Positions 10,627 through 17,674 of a stretch of 64,000 bases of DNA are shown one piece after another; within the stretch, counting starts at the first letter, position 1; every line of letters starts with the position of its first letter. The stretch covers positions 18,726 to 82,725 of the forward strand of contig NZ_AEJC01000293.1 of the NCBI RefSeq assembly GCF_000317595.1, read 5' to 3'. Both the position numbers and the translations under genes were made by a program. This stretch comes from Streptomyces ipomoeae 91-03. GTDB lineage: Bacteria; Actinomycetota; Actinomycetes; Streptomycetales; Streptomycetaceae. The notes under the pieces were generated by a model, which saw only the letters and a list, made by a program, of their open reading frames with translations, was not told the DNA's origin and did no database searches.

Positions 10627-12779
10627 TGTCCGGCGCCAAGGTGATCATGGCGGACGTCTTCGGGAAGTCCTATGACGCGCTGGACGGCTCCGTCCAACCG
10701 CTGGTGCTGCAGTTCATCATGAAGATGCAGCGCGACCCGGACTCCAACGGCCTCAATCTCAAGCCCCCGAAGGGCGCCAAGGACAAAAGAGTCCGCACCG
10801 CTCGCGTCACCGACAACTACCGCGCCGTGCTCATGCACTATGCAGACCGCATCTACTACCTGGTTGCCGTTCTGCCGCACGACGACGCGTACGACTTCGC
10901 CGCGAACATCCTCTTCGACATCAACAAGGTCACCGGCGGCATCGAGCTGATCAACCTGGGCAGCCTGTACGGCACCCTGAGCGGGCAGCCGAAGAGCGCG
11001 GACGGCACGACGGACACGAAGGCACCGTCGCTCTTCGCCGGCGTCTCGGACGCCGACTTCGAACGCCTCGGCGTCCACTCGTCCATCGTCCCGGCGCTCC
11101 GCGAGATCCACAGTGAGGACGCCGTCCTGGGGATCGTCGAGACACTTCCGAAGCTGGCCCGCGACGTCATCCTGTGCCTGGCCGACGGCATGTCCGTCGA
11201 GGAGGTCTGGGAGCAGGTCAGCTCCGTCGCGGCCACCGAGGACGAGATCGACACCGAGGATTACGAGGCTGCCATCGAGCGCCCAGCCACCAAGGAAGCC
11301 TTCGTGGTCACGGGCGACATCGCGGAGTTCGGACGCATCCTGACCGAACCGCTCTCCGCTTGGCGGATCTTCCTCCACCCCGCTCAGCGGGCCCTGGCCG
11401 AACGGAAGACCCCGTACAGAGGCCCCGCACGCGTCACCGGAGGCCCCGGCACCGGCAAGACCGTGGTGGCGCTGCACCGCGTCAAGGCCCTCGCCGATCG
11501 CCTGCCGCCCGGCCAGGCCATCTTGCTGACCACCTTCACCACCAACCTCGCCAACCTGCTCAAGTCCCAGCTCAAGGACCTAGGCGGCGCCCAGCTACTG
11601 GCTAAGGTCGACGTCCGCAACATCGACAAGGTCGCCTACGGCACGGTGAAGGAGACCTTCGGGCCCGAGGCACCGAGCAGGCTCAAGGACAGCGAGATAC
11701 TCAACCGCTGGATCGAACTCGCTCAGGAACAGCCCGGGCACCGCTTCGACGGCCGCTTCCTCGACGCCGAGTGGAAGCAGGTCGTCCTCGCCCAGGACAT
11801 CCGCAGCCGCGACGAGTACTTCGTCGCCAAGCGCGCGGGACGTGGCCGACGGCTCAACCGCCCGGAGCGCGCCCAGGTCTGGTCACTTATCGAGGAGTTT
11901 GAGCGCCGTCTGGACCGGGAGAAGACCGCGGGAGTCATCCAGCTCGCCGCCCAGGCGGCCCGGATCGCCTCCGGCTGGTCCGACGAGGAGCGGCCATACC
12001 GGCACATCGTCGTGGATGAGGCACAGGACCTGCACGCAGCCCACTGGAAGCTGCTGCGCGCCCTGGTCCCCGAAGGAGGCGACGACCTGTTCATCGTCGG
12101 CGACGCCCATCAGAGGATCTACGACAACCGGACATCCCTCAGCGCTCAGGGCATCAACATCCGCGGTCGTTCCAAGCGGCTGACCCTTAACTACCGGACC
12201 ACCCGGCAGATCCTGGTGGCCTCCCTGAACCTGCTCGGGAAGGTCGAGTTCGACGACCTCGACGGGAACAGGGAGAATCTGCGCGGCTACCGTTCCGTCC
12301 TCTCGGGGGCTAGCCCCGAGACGCAGGGCTACCGCACCTCCGCCGAAGAGATGACCGCGTTGGCGCAGCGCGTCGAAGGGTGGCAGAAGGAAGGCATCAA
12401 GCCCCATGAGATCGCGGTGGTGGCCCGGACCCACGCACTGGCCGACGCGGCCCTCCAGGCCCTGCGCGACGCCAAACTCGACACCGTGAAGGTCGAGGAC
12501 TCCCGGGTCCCCGATCCCGACGAGGGCGTGCAGGTCATGACCATGCACCGCATCAAGGGACTCGAATACCGCGCGGTCGCCATCGTTGGAGCCGGAGCCC
12601 AGCACATGCCGTTGCCCACCGCCCTCACGCCGGAGGCCGAAGACCGACTTCAGTACGCCGCCGACCTGCGCCGCGAGCAGTCATTGCTCTTCGTCTCCGC
12701 AACGCGAGCACGTGAGCAGCTGTCGATCACTTGGTCGGGGCGGCCCAGCCAGTTCCTGGAGCCTCCCAAGGCCGAGTAG
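10626..12779 (+). CDS. UvrD/Rep-like superfamily 1 helicase with RelE/ParE-like N-terminal domain
   Basis: The 717-residue protein has Walker A TGGPGTGKTVVALHR near residue 271, Walker B VVDEAQDLH near 462, GDAHQRIYDNR near 492, and the C-terminal motifs MTMHRIKGLEYRAVAIVG and SATRAREQL near 638-690. These are canonical UvrD/PcrA motifs. Residues 1-95 look like a RelE/ParE toxin fold: KSYDALDGSVQPLVLQFIMK, a basic RVRTARVTDNYRAV strand, then YYLVAVLPHDDAYDFA. The ATG overlaps the TGA of the giant helicase, so the genes are coupled. A likely terminator follows the stop. The role of the toxin-like domain (RNA binding, inhibition, or structural only) cannot be read from sequence. Confidence 0.85.
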   Translation: MSGAKVIMADVFGKSYDALDGSVQPLVLQFIMKMQRDPDSNGLNLKPPKGAKDKRVRTARVTDNYRAVLMHYADRIYYLVAVLPHDDAYDFAANILFDINKVTGGIELINLGSLYGTLSGQPKSADGTTDTKAPSLFAGVSDADFERLGVHSSIVPALREIHSEDAVLGIVETLPKLARDVILCLADGMSVEEVWEQVSSVAATEDEIDTEDYEAAIERPATKEAFVVTGDIAEFGRILTEPLSAWRIFLHPAQRALAERKTPYRGPARVTGGPGTGKTVVALHRVKALADRLPPGQAILLTTFTTNLANLLKSQLKDLGGAQLLAKVDVRNIDKVAYGTVKETFGPEAPSRLKDSEILNRWIELAQEQPGHRFDGRFLDAEWKQVVLAQDIRSRDEYFVAKRAGRGRRLNRPERAQVWSLIEEFERRLDREKTAGVIQLAAQAARIASGWSDEERPYRHIVVDEAQDLHAAHWKLLRALVPEGGDDLFIVGDAHQRIYDNRTSLSAQGINIRGRSKRLTLNYRTTRQILVASLNLLGKVEFDDLDGNRENLRGYRSVLSGASPETQGYRTSAEEMTALAQRVEGWQKEGIKPHEIAVVARTHALADAALQALRDAKLDTVKVEDSRVPDPDEGVQVMTMHRIKGLEYRAVAIVGAGAQHMPLPTALTPEAEDRLQYAADLRREQSLLFVSATRAREQLSITWSGRPSQFLEPPKAE

Positions 12780-12815
12780 CGGACACCAAGCCGGTACCAC
12801 ATCAGACGGCGGGAC

Positions 12816-12853
12816 AGCCCTCCGTAGGGGGATCCCCGGAAGCGCGGAGGGCT
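12816..12853 (+). terminator. Terminator-like hairpin after the defence operon
   Basis: A perfect 9-bp stem, AGCCCTCCG paired with CGGAGGGCT, encloses about 20 nt that can itself fold (GGGGATCCCC). It lies 37 bp after the UvrD-like stop codon. There is no long T-run, as is common in high-GC actinomycete terminators. Confidence 0.6.
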
Positions 12854-13114
12854 TGCGCTGTTAATGCTCCAGAGCAGGCAGGCCAGCCAGTCCGGTATCG
12901 CACATGACTCGGTCGACGGTCCTCGACCTCGGCCCTCCGGGGGGCTCCATTGCATCGGTGATATCACCGCAGCGATAGGAGCCAGGCCACCTGTGGTCCA
13001 TGGTGGTCGTCCGCCGACCGCCGAGTTGCTGCCCCGTTTCGATGGGGCACCTGTGGACGCGCCCGGCGGATTCGGCGGGCGATCCTTTTATTTATGGGAG
13101 ATCGCACTGCCGCC
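12854..13114. other. Gene-free spacer before the IS5-family element
   Basis: I see no convincing reading frame, RNA or repeat here. A short A/T-rich run (CTTTTATTTATGGGAG) just before the IS end is unusual for this genome and could be part of an old promoter or the insertion target region. Confidence 0.4.
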
Positions 13115-13117
13115 CTA

Positions 13118-14059
13118 GGGTGCGTTTTGAAAGTGCTGGTCACAGCCACTCGTTGATGGCTGCGACCAGCACGGTCGCCTCGTAGCGAACTGCCAACTTG
13201 TCGTATCTCGTGGCGACAGCGCGGTGCCGCTTGAGGCGATTGATTCCGCACTCGACCGCGTGGCGCTCCTTGTAGTCGGCCTTGTCGAACTTAGGTGGCC
13301 GGCCGCCGTGGGAGCCGCGGTTCTTGCGGTTGGCGATCTGGTCGCGCTTCTCCGGGATCGTGCAGCGGATACCGCGCTTGCGCAGGTAGGCACGGTTCGC
13401 GCGGGAGCCGTACGCCTTGTCGGCACGCACCTTGTCCGGCCGGGTGCGCGGGCGGCCCGACCCGAGCCGGGGCACCCGGATGCGGCCCAAGACCACCTGG
13501 AACTGCGGGGAATCACCGCGCTGTCCTGCCGTGATGACCAGCGACATCGGTTTCTGGGCCTGCTCGACCGCCAGGTGGAGCTTGGTTGTCAGCCCGCCCC
13601 GGGAGCGTCCGAGCCCGTGGTCGTCGGGCTCGATGAACACACCGCCTGGCGGCTCGATCTGCAGATCCCCTTTTTGCGGGCGCCGGCCGCATGCTGGTGG
13701 GCGCGGGCGATGGTCGAGTCCACCGAGACGTCCCAGGTGATCAGTCCCTCGGCGTCGGCCTGGGCCTGCAGCTGTTCGAAGATGCGGTGCCAGGTGCCGT
13801 CCCGCTGCCAGCGGCGGAACAGGCCGTAGACCGTCTCCCACGGGCCATAGCGCTCGGGCACGTCCCGCCAGGGAGCACCGGCGCGGGTGCGCCACCGTAT
13901 GCCGTCTATCAGTTGCCGCTTGGTGTGCACCGGTGGCCGTCCAGGCTTCTTGCCGACCGGGAGCAGGGGCTCCAGCTTCGCCCACTGTGTATTCGTCAGA
14001 TCATGCCGCCCCACGAAGTGGGATCTTGACACATCAAGATCCACATATGAAACGCACCC
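13118..14059 (-). mobile_element. Complete IS5-family (IS427-like group) insertion sequence
   Basis: The ends are inverted repeats: GGGTGCGTTT at the left and its complement AAACGCACCC at the right, with weaker matches inward. Both ends abut CTAG (13115-13118 and 14059-14062), consistent with a TA or CTAG target duplication, as known for IS427-group elements. The element is about 942 bp and carries one transposase in two overlapping frames. The right end lies 28 bp upstream of the start codon of the next plus-strand gene, so it has displaced that gene's native upstream region. Confidence 0.8.
13140..14044 (-). CDS. IS5-family transposase made by programmed frameshift
   Basis: The first frame (start about 14044 GTG, open to 13589) encodes the N-terminal part: [53 protein letters not shown]. 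The second frame (to 13140) encodes [28 protein letters not shown] and [25 protein letters not shown], the C-terminal DDE part. The A5G4 run at 13667-13675 (minus-strand sense AAAAAGGGG) lies in the overlap and is a suitable slippery site, giving [14 protein letters not shown] across the junction. DDE residues are present in VDST, the DKAYG region and the E of ERHAVE. The element looks capable of transposition. Confidence 0.8.
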
Positions 14060-14087
14060 TAGCTCCCGCCCGCGAGAGGTCACAGCT

Positions 14088-14567
14088 ATGCCCCGCCCGC
14101 TCGGAGATTCGCCCTATTCATTCACCGTCCCACCTTTGGTTGCGGCCGTACCAGCCGCGCGAGAGCGCGTTGTCCACCGGGCGCAGCGGCTCGGGCTGGC
14201 CTTGGGGGAGGAACTGACCAACGACTTGCGCTTGCTCACCGCAGAAGTAGTCGCGAACTCGGTCACGCACACGCGGGCCCCGTGTGTGGTCGTTGTGCGA
14301 TGGACCGGAGAGCGGCTGCGTGTGGAAGTCACCGACGTCGATCCCACCTTGGTGCATCCGTCCCAGGCTGGGGCGCTGGACGAGAGCGGGCGCGGTCTCT
14401 TCCTCGTGGACGCATTGGCAACCAGGTGGGGCTCACAGCCGTGCGCGGCCGGGAAGATCACATGGTTCGAACTGGCAGTCGCTGCTTCCGAGGAGGGCAC
14501 TGCCGATACGGAGGAAACCGTGCCAATAGGCAGTGCACAAGAACGAATCGAGCCTCAAGCAGCCTGA
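14088..14567 (+). CDS. GHKL-type ATP-binding regulator (RsbW-like anti-sigma kinase family)
   Basis: A 159-residue single-domain protein. It shows the N box (LTAEVVANSVTHT), G1 (VEVTDVDPTLV) and G2 (DESGRGLFLVDALATRWG) of histidine-kinase-like ATPases, then GKITWFEL. Proteins of this kind are abundant in Streptomyces, where they bind anti-anti-sigma factors or work with XRE regulators. The ATG at 14088 is chosen because GAGAGGT lies just upstream and homology-like sequence begins there; frame-open sequence further upstream lies inside the IS element. It is a paralogue of the gene at 17108. Its native promoter has been replaced by an IS5-family end 28 bp upstream, so expression may depend on the IS. 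Confidence 0.8.
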   Translation: MPRPLGDSPYSFTVPPLVAAVPAARERVVHRAQRLGLALGEELTNDLRLLTAEVVANSVTHTRAPCVVVVRWTGERLRVEVTDVDPTLVHPSQAGALDESGRGLFLVDALATRWGSQPCAAGKITWFELAVAASEEGTADTEETVPIGSAQERIEPQAA

Positions 14568-14687
14568 GCTACTGCTTCTATCAGGACCCGATCGGTACCT
14601 AGTCTTGGGAGCGCGTCCTGGCAGCACCGTTGCCCGTCCTGAAGCTGAGTGGGCTGTCTGTCGAGTAGTGAACCTGATGTCCGCAAG

Positions 14688-14903
14688 TCAGAAGATCCAG
14701 CCACGCCTGTCGGCCAGCCAGCGCAGCGTGACCTCCCCACACCACGTCTGGTGCTGGCGAATGTGCGGTGACCAGTCCGCTGGGGGCTGTCCGCCGGTGG
14801 TCAGGAAGAAACCCGAGAGCGCGACCAGCGCTGCATCGAGTTGTTCGTCGGCGACTCCGCGGGCGGTGGGGTGCTGCATGAACAGGGACGTGGCATCGTG
14901 GCC
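14688..14903 (-). pseudogene. C-terminal remnant of an unidentified gene cut by the IS3-family element
   Basis: About 72 codons on the minus strand read SLFMQHPTARGVADEQ, AALVALSGFFLTTGG and CGEVTLRWLADRRGW, ending at a stop at 14688. The composition is normal coding. The upstream part is replaced by the IS3-family left end at 14904, so only a C-terminal fragment survives. I do not recognise the family. Confidence 0.45.
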
Positions 14904-14946
14904 TGAGGGGCCTCGCGTTTTCCGGACAGGCTTCTGACCGTTTATT

Positions 14947-15810
14947 TCACGCGGCGATTCGCAACTTCTCATACTCGGCGTGGACTTCGCGCGGATGGCG
15001 GTAACCCACCGCCGAGTGGAGGCGTTTGCGATTGTACCAGAATTCGATGTAGCGAGTGATGTCCTGCCGGGCGGCCTCGCGGGTCAGGTAAGTCACCCTT
15101 GATACGCGCTCGTTCTTCAGGGCACCGAAGAATGATTCGGCCATGGCGTTGTCGAAACAGATCCCGGTGCGGCCGGCAGATCTGCGGAGCCCGAACCGGT
15201 CCAGCGTCCTCCCGAACTCGGCTGACATGTAGTTACTTCCGCGATCCGAGTGAAATATCGCGTCGGCCGAGAGGTTCCTGTTCCGTGCCGCGTTACGGAT
15301 CGCCCTGGATATCAGTGAGGTTTGGTAGTGGTCGTCCATGGCGTAACCGATGACTTCCTTCGTGCAGCAGTCGATGACCGTTGCGAGGTACAGCCAGCCT
15401 TCCCCGGTCGCGATATAGGTAATGTCACCGACGAGCTTCTCGCCGGGCGCATCCGCGGTGAAGTCGCGGCCGACGAGGTCCAGCACCTGGCCGGCCGCAG
15501 CCTGAGTGAGGTTGAACCTCTTCGGTCGTGGCAGGCAGGGCATCAGGCCCAGTTCGCGCATGAGGCGGCGGACCAGCTCCACGCCCGCGGCGACGTCCCA
15601 GCGGTGCAGCTGGGCCTGGATGCGCCTGTGCCCGTAGGTGCTGTCGGACATGTCGAAGGCTTTCTCGATGAGCAACTTCAGTTCTTCGCGCCGCTGGGCG
15701 GTCGCGGATTTTGGGCGGGATCGCCAGTCGTAGTAGCCGGATCTGGAGACGCCGAGTCGGCCGCACATGAACTCGACGCTGTATGCGTACTTCTCGGTGT
15801 CGAGCCGCAT
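14947..15810 (-). CDS. IS3-family transposase OrfB (DDE integrase)
   Basis: A 287-residue rve-type catalytic protein. The first Asp is in VGDITYIATGEGWLYLATV, the second in FHSDRGSNYMS and the Glu in NAMAESFFGALKNE, followed by the typical IEFWYNRKRLHSAVGYRHP tail. In vivo it is most likely made as an OrfAB fusion: the minus-strand A6G run at 15870-15875 at the end of orfA would allow a -1 shift into KYEFIDEMRLDTEKYAYSV, which continues directly into this frame. Confidence 0.9.
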   Translation of the reverse strand: MRLDTEKYAYSVEFMCGRLGVSRSGYYDWRSRPKSATAQRREELKLLIEKAFDMSDSTYGHRRIQAQLHRWDVAAGVELVRRLMRELGLMPCLPRPKRFNLTQAAAGQVLDLVGRDFTADAPGEKLVGDITYIATGEGWLYLATVIDCCTKEVIGYAMDDHYQTSLISRAIRNAARNRNLSADAIFHSDRGSNYMSAEFGRTLDRFGLRRSAGRTGICFDNAMAESFFGALKNERVSRVTYLTREAARQDITRYIEFWYNRKRLHSAVGYRHPREVHAEYEKLRIAA

Positions 15811-15836
15811 CTCGTCGATGAACTCGTACTTGCTTG

Positions 15837-16127
15837 CTACCGGGGATCCTTCGCGAAGTACGCTGCGGCTTTTTTCAGGAAGGTAACTTCCATCTCCAGC
15901 TCGCGGTTGCGTCGTTCGAGTTCCTTCAGGCGTGCTCGCTCGTTCACCGTCAGTTCCGCCTCGGGGGCCGGTTCCTGCTGCTTCTGGTACTTCTTCACCC
16001 AGCCGCGTAGCGTCTCCGAGTTCAGCTCAAGCTCCCGGGCGACTTCGGAGATCGTCTTGCTTGACCTCAACGCGATCTGGACGGCTTCCTCGCGGAACTC
16101 CGGCGAGTACTTACTGGGTGGCGCCAC
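15837..16127 (-). CDS. IS3-family OrfA (helix-turn-helix and leucine zipper)
   Basis: A 96-residue protein starting MAPPSKYSPEFREEAVQIAL, with an HTH (ISEVARELELNSETLRGWVKKY) and a coiled coil (ELERRNRELEMEVTFLKKA). It binds the IS ends and multimerises with OrfAB. The slippery A6G lies at the FLKKA codons near its 3' end, in the position usual for this family. Confidence 0.9.
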   Translation of the reverse strand: MAPPSKYSPEFREEAVQIALRSSKTISEVARELELNSETLRGWVKKYQKQQEPAPEAELTVNERARLKELERRNRELEMEVTFLKKAAAYFAKDPR

Positions 16128-16194
16128 TTCTTCCTCGTTTCCTTGTTCAGGACAACCCTATTGGGTGCCTGTCCGGAAACTTCGTGGCCCCTCA

Positions 16195-16263
16195 CAGCGA
16201 GCCGCAGCCGGGGACTGGGGCGCCTACGCGGCCGAGGCCAGCCGCCGCCTGATAAGGGAGTAG
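16195..16263 (+). pseudogene. 22-codon 3' remnant of a plus-strand gene
   Basis: Directly after the IS3 right end the plus strand reads QRAAAGDWGAYAAEASRRL then IRE and a TAG at 16261-16263. This looks like the tail of a regulator-sized gene whose body was lost. It ends 3 bp before the GNAT start, so it probably headed that operon. It is on the opposite strand from the remnant at the other IS end, so the two are not halves of one gene. Confidence 0.4.
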
Positions 16264-16266
16264 CTC

Positions 16267-16902
16267 ATGGACATTCGACAGTGCCGGGAAGAAGATCTCG
16301 ATCTACTGGAGAGGCACATGCCCTCGCCCGGGCGGACGCAACGCCACGCGATGCGGTTCGAGAAGCAACAGCAAGGCTTGAGCACTTTCCTGGTCGCCTG
16401 GTCCGACGGAATCCCCGTCGGGACGGCGCAGATTCTGTGGCAAGGATGCGAAGCGCCCGAAGTGCGCGAGCGTTTCCCCGAGTGCCCTGAGTTGAACGGT
16501 CTGGGAGTCTGGCCACCGCAGCTGCGGTCCCAGGGCATTGGGACGGCCATCATCCGCGCAGCGGAAACCCAGGCCCACCGCTGCGGTCACCACCGGATAG
16601 GTTTGGGCGTGGACGACCGGAATTACCGCGCAGCCTCGCTCTACCTCCGGCTCGGCTACCAGGAAACCGACTGCCACTACCTCGACCGTTACCACTACCT
16701 CGATGAAAACGGCTTGCGACACGAGGTTGCCGACGCCTGCCGGTTCCTGGTCAAGCAGCTCACTGGCCAACCAAGCTGGCCTCAACCAGGCAGGCACCCG
16801 CATCAGGAGCGCGAGTGCCTGCAAGAACATCTCGAGGCTACCCAAGTGCGTCCTTGGGCACATCGGATACCGCGAGGGAAGTCGTGCAGCGGGGAGGTCT
16901 GA
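16267..16902 (+). CDS. GNAT-family N-acetyltransferase
   Basis: The 211-residue protein has GNAT motif A near residues 80-95 (LRSQGIGTAIIRAAETQA), which binds acetyl-CoA, and motif B-like NYRAASLYLRLGYQE. The substrate is unknown. The ATG follows GGGAG at good spacing. The fold appears complete by about residue 165 (ADACRFLVKQL); the remaining roughly 45 residues (GQPSWPQPGRHP onward) are low-complexity and may be read-through after loss of an original stop. The gene lies between an IS3-family element and a GHKL regulator. Confidence 0.75.
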   Translation: MDIRQCREEDLDLLERHMPSPGRTQRHAMRFEKQQQGLSTFLVAWSDGIPVGTAQILWQGCEAPEVRERFPECPELNGLGVWPPQLRSQGIGTAIIRAAETQAHRCGHHRIGLGVDDRNYRAASLYLRLGYQETDCHYLDRYHYLDENGLRHEVADACRFLVKQLTGQPSWPQPGRHPHQERECLQEHLEATQVRPWAHRIPRGKSCSGEV

Positions 16903-17026
16903 TGTGAGATGTGAAGGGGTACGGTTTATCGCGAAGTGCATCTCCCGGTGATTTCGACGTCAACAGAAGTCGACCCGCGTACCACAACTCACCGACGGTT
17001 CAAGGCGTCTTGCCCGGAGTGCCTAC

Positions 17027-17039
17027 GGACAGACTGTCC
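17027..17039. promoter_or_regulatory. Palindromic operator GGACAG-A-CTGTCC (copy 1)
   Basis: A perfect 13-bp palindrome 69 bp upstream of the GHKL gene at 17108. The same element recurs at 35129, 39664 and 41211. In three of the four copies the outer bases extend the match to CGGACAG-N-CTGTCCG; here the left side is CGGACAG and the right side is CTGTCCT. Confidence 0.6.
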
Positions 17040-17107
17040 TCGCACAGCTCTTTTCGGGTGGAAGGCTTCTTCTTCACTGAGGCCACTACCGAGGTGAGGT
17101 TGTCGTC

Positions 17108-17674
17108 ATGGCGCGTCGCAGTCCCGAATGTCCGACGTACGGATTCACGGTTGCGGCTGCCGTTGGCGCTGTCCCGGCCGCGCGCCGCCGCGTTGTCTCG
17201 CTGGCCAAGGACTTGGGCCTTTCCATGTCGGATCAGACGCTGGAGACCGTCGAGTTGCTGGCTGGCGAGGTGATCGCCAACGCTGTCCTGTACACGGACG
17301 CTCCGTGCCACGTCTCTGTGACGCGGGCGGATGAACGGCTTCGTGTTGAAGTCACGGACATGGACGCATCGTTGCCGAGCGCTGTTGAGGCCGGGCCGAA
17401 CGACGAGAGCGGTCGGGGCCTCCTACTCGTGGACGCCTTGGCGGATGCCTGGGGGACGCGACCGGAACCCTCGGGTAAGACGACATGGTTCGAGATCACG
17501 CCGGAGCCGTCGATCGACGGCTTGGGCAACAACACTGCGGATGCACGGCCCTCACCCCATAAGGGTGAGGCTGTCGTGCCGCGAACTGAGTGTCAGGCCC
17601 GCATAGCGTCGTCGGCCAACTCGCGGTCGTCGTTCCTCCCAGCAACTGCTGGGAAGCAGCATCAAGCTGCCTGA
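17108..17674 (+). CDS. GHKL-type ATP-binding regulator, second copy
   Basis: This 188-residue paralogue of the 14088 protein has LLAGEVIANAVLYTDAPC (N box), VEVTDMDASLP (G1) and DESGRGLLLVDALADAWG (G2), then GKTTWFEI. The ATP-binding fold ends near residue 140 and the last 45 residues are low-complexity. The ATG follows GAGGTGAGG. A GGACAGACTGTCC palindrome 69 bp upstream suggests repression or activation by a shared regulator. Its 3' end overlaps, convergently, the 3' end of the integrase frame by about 180 bp, so the tail may have been reshaped by element integration. Confidence 0.8.
   Translation: MARRSPECPTYGFTVAAAVGAVPAARRRVVSLAKDLGLSMSDQTLETVELLAGEVIANAVLYTDAPCHVSVTRADERLRVEVTDMDASLPSAVEAGPNDESGRGLLLVDALADAWGTRPEPSGKTTWFEITPEPSIDGLGNNTADARPSPHKGEAVVPRTECQARIASSANSRSSFLPATAGKQHQAA

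Larger units (their letters stand above)
14904..16194 (-). mobile_element. Complete IS3-family insertion sequence
   Basis: The element is 1291 bp and begins TG and ends CA, as is usual for IS3. The ends are imperfect 28-bp inverted repeats, left TGAGGGGCC-TCGCGT-TTTCCGGACAGGC and right its complement with few mismatches (16167-16194). It contains orfA and orfB in the standard arrangement. No 3-4 bp target duplication is visible, and the flanking gene fragments are on opposite strands, which points to a deletion or inversion after insertion. Confidence 0.85.

Noticed and set aside
1..12779. Naming the operon as a specific DISARM class, Druantia type or BREX
   Set aside because: The gene set visible does not match any of these fully and the upstream part is missing, so a type name would be a guess.
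12650..12967. Minus-strand frame over the end of the UvrD-like gene
   Set aside because: It is mostly antisense to a well-supported gene and has no start signal.
14921..14931. CCGGACAGGC at the IS3 end as another GGACAG operator
   Set aside because: It is part of the IS terminal inverted repeat and lacks the palindromic partner CTGTCC.
17550..17570. Inverted repeat CTCACCC/GGGTGAG as a terminator between the GHKL gene and integrase
   Set aside because: It lies inside both reading frames rather than after either stop codon, so I do not call it a terminator. It could matter only if the true gene ends differ.
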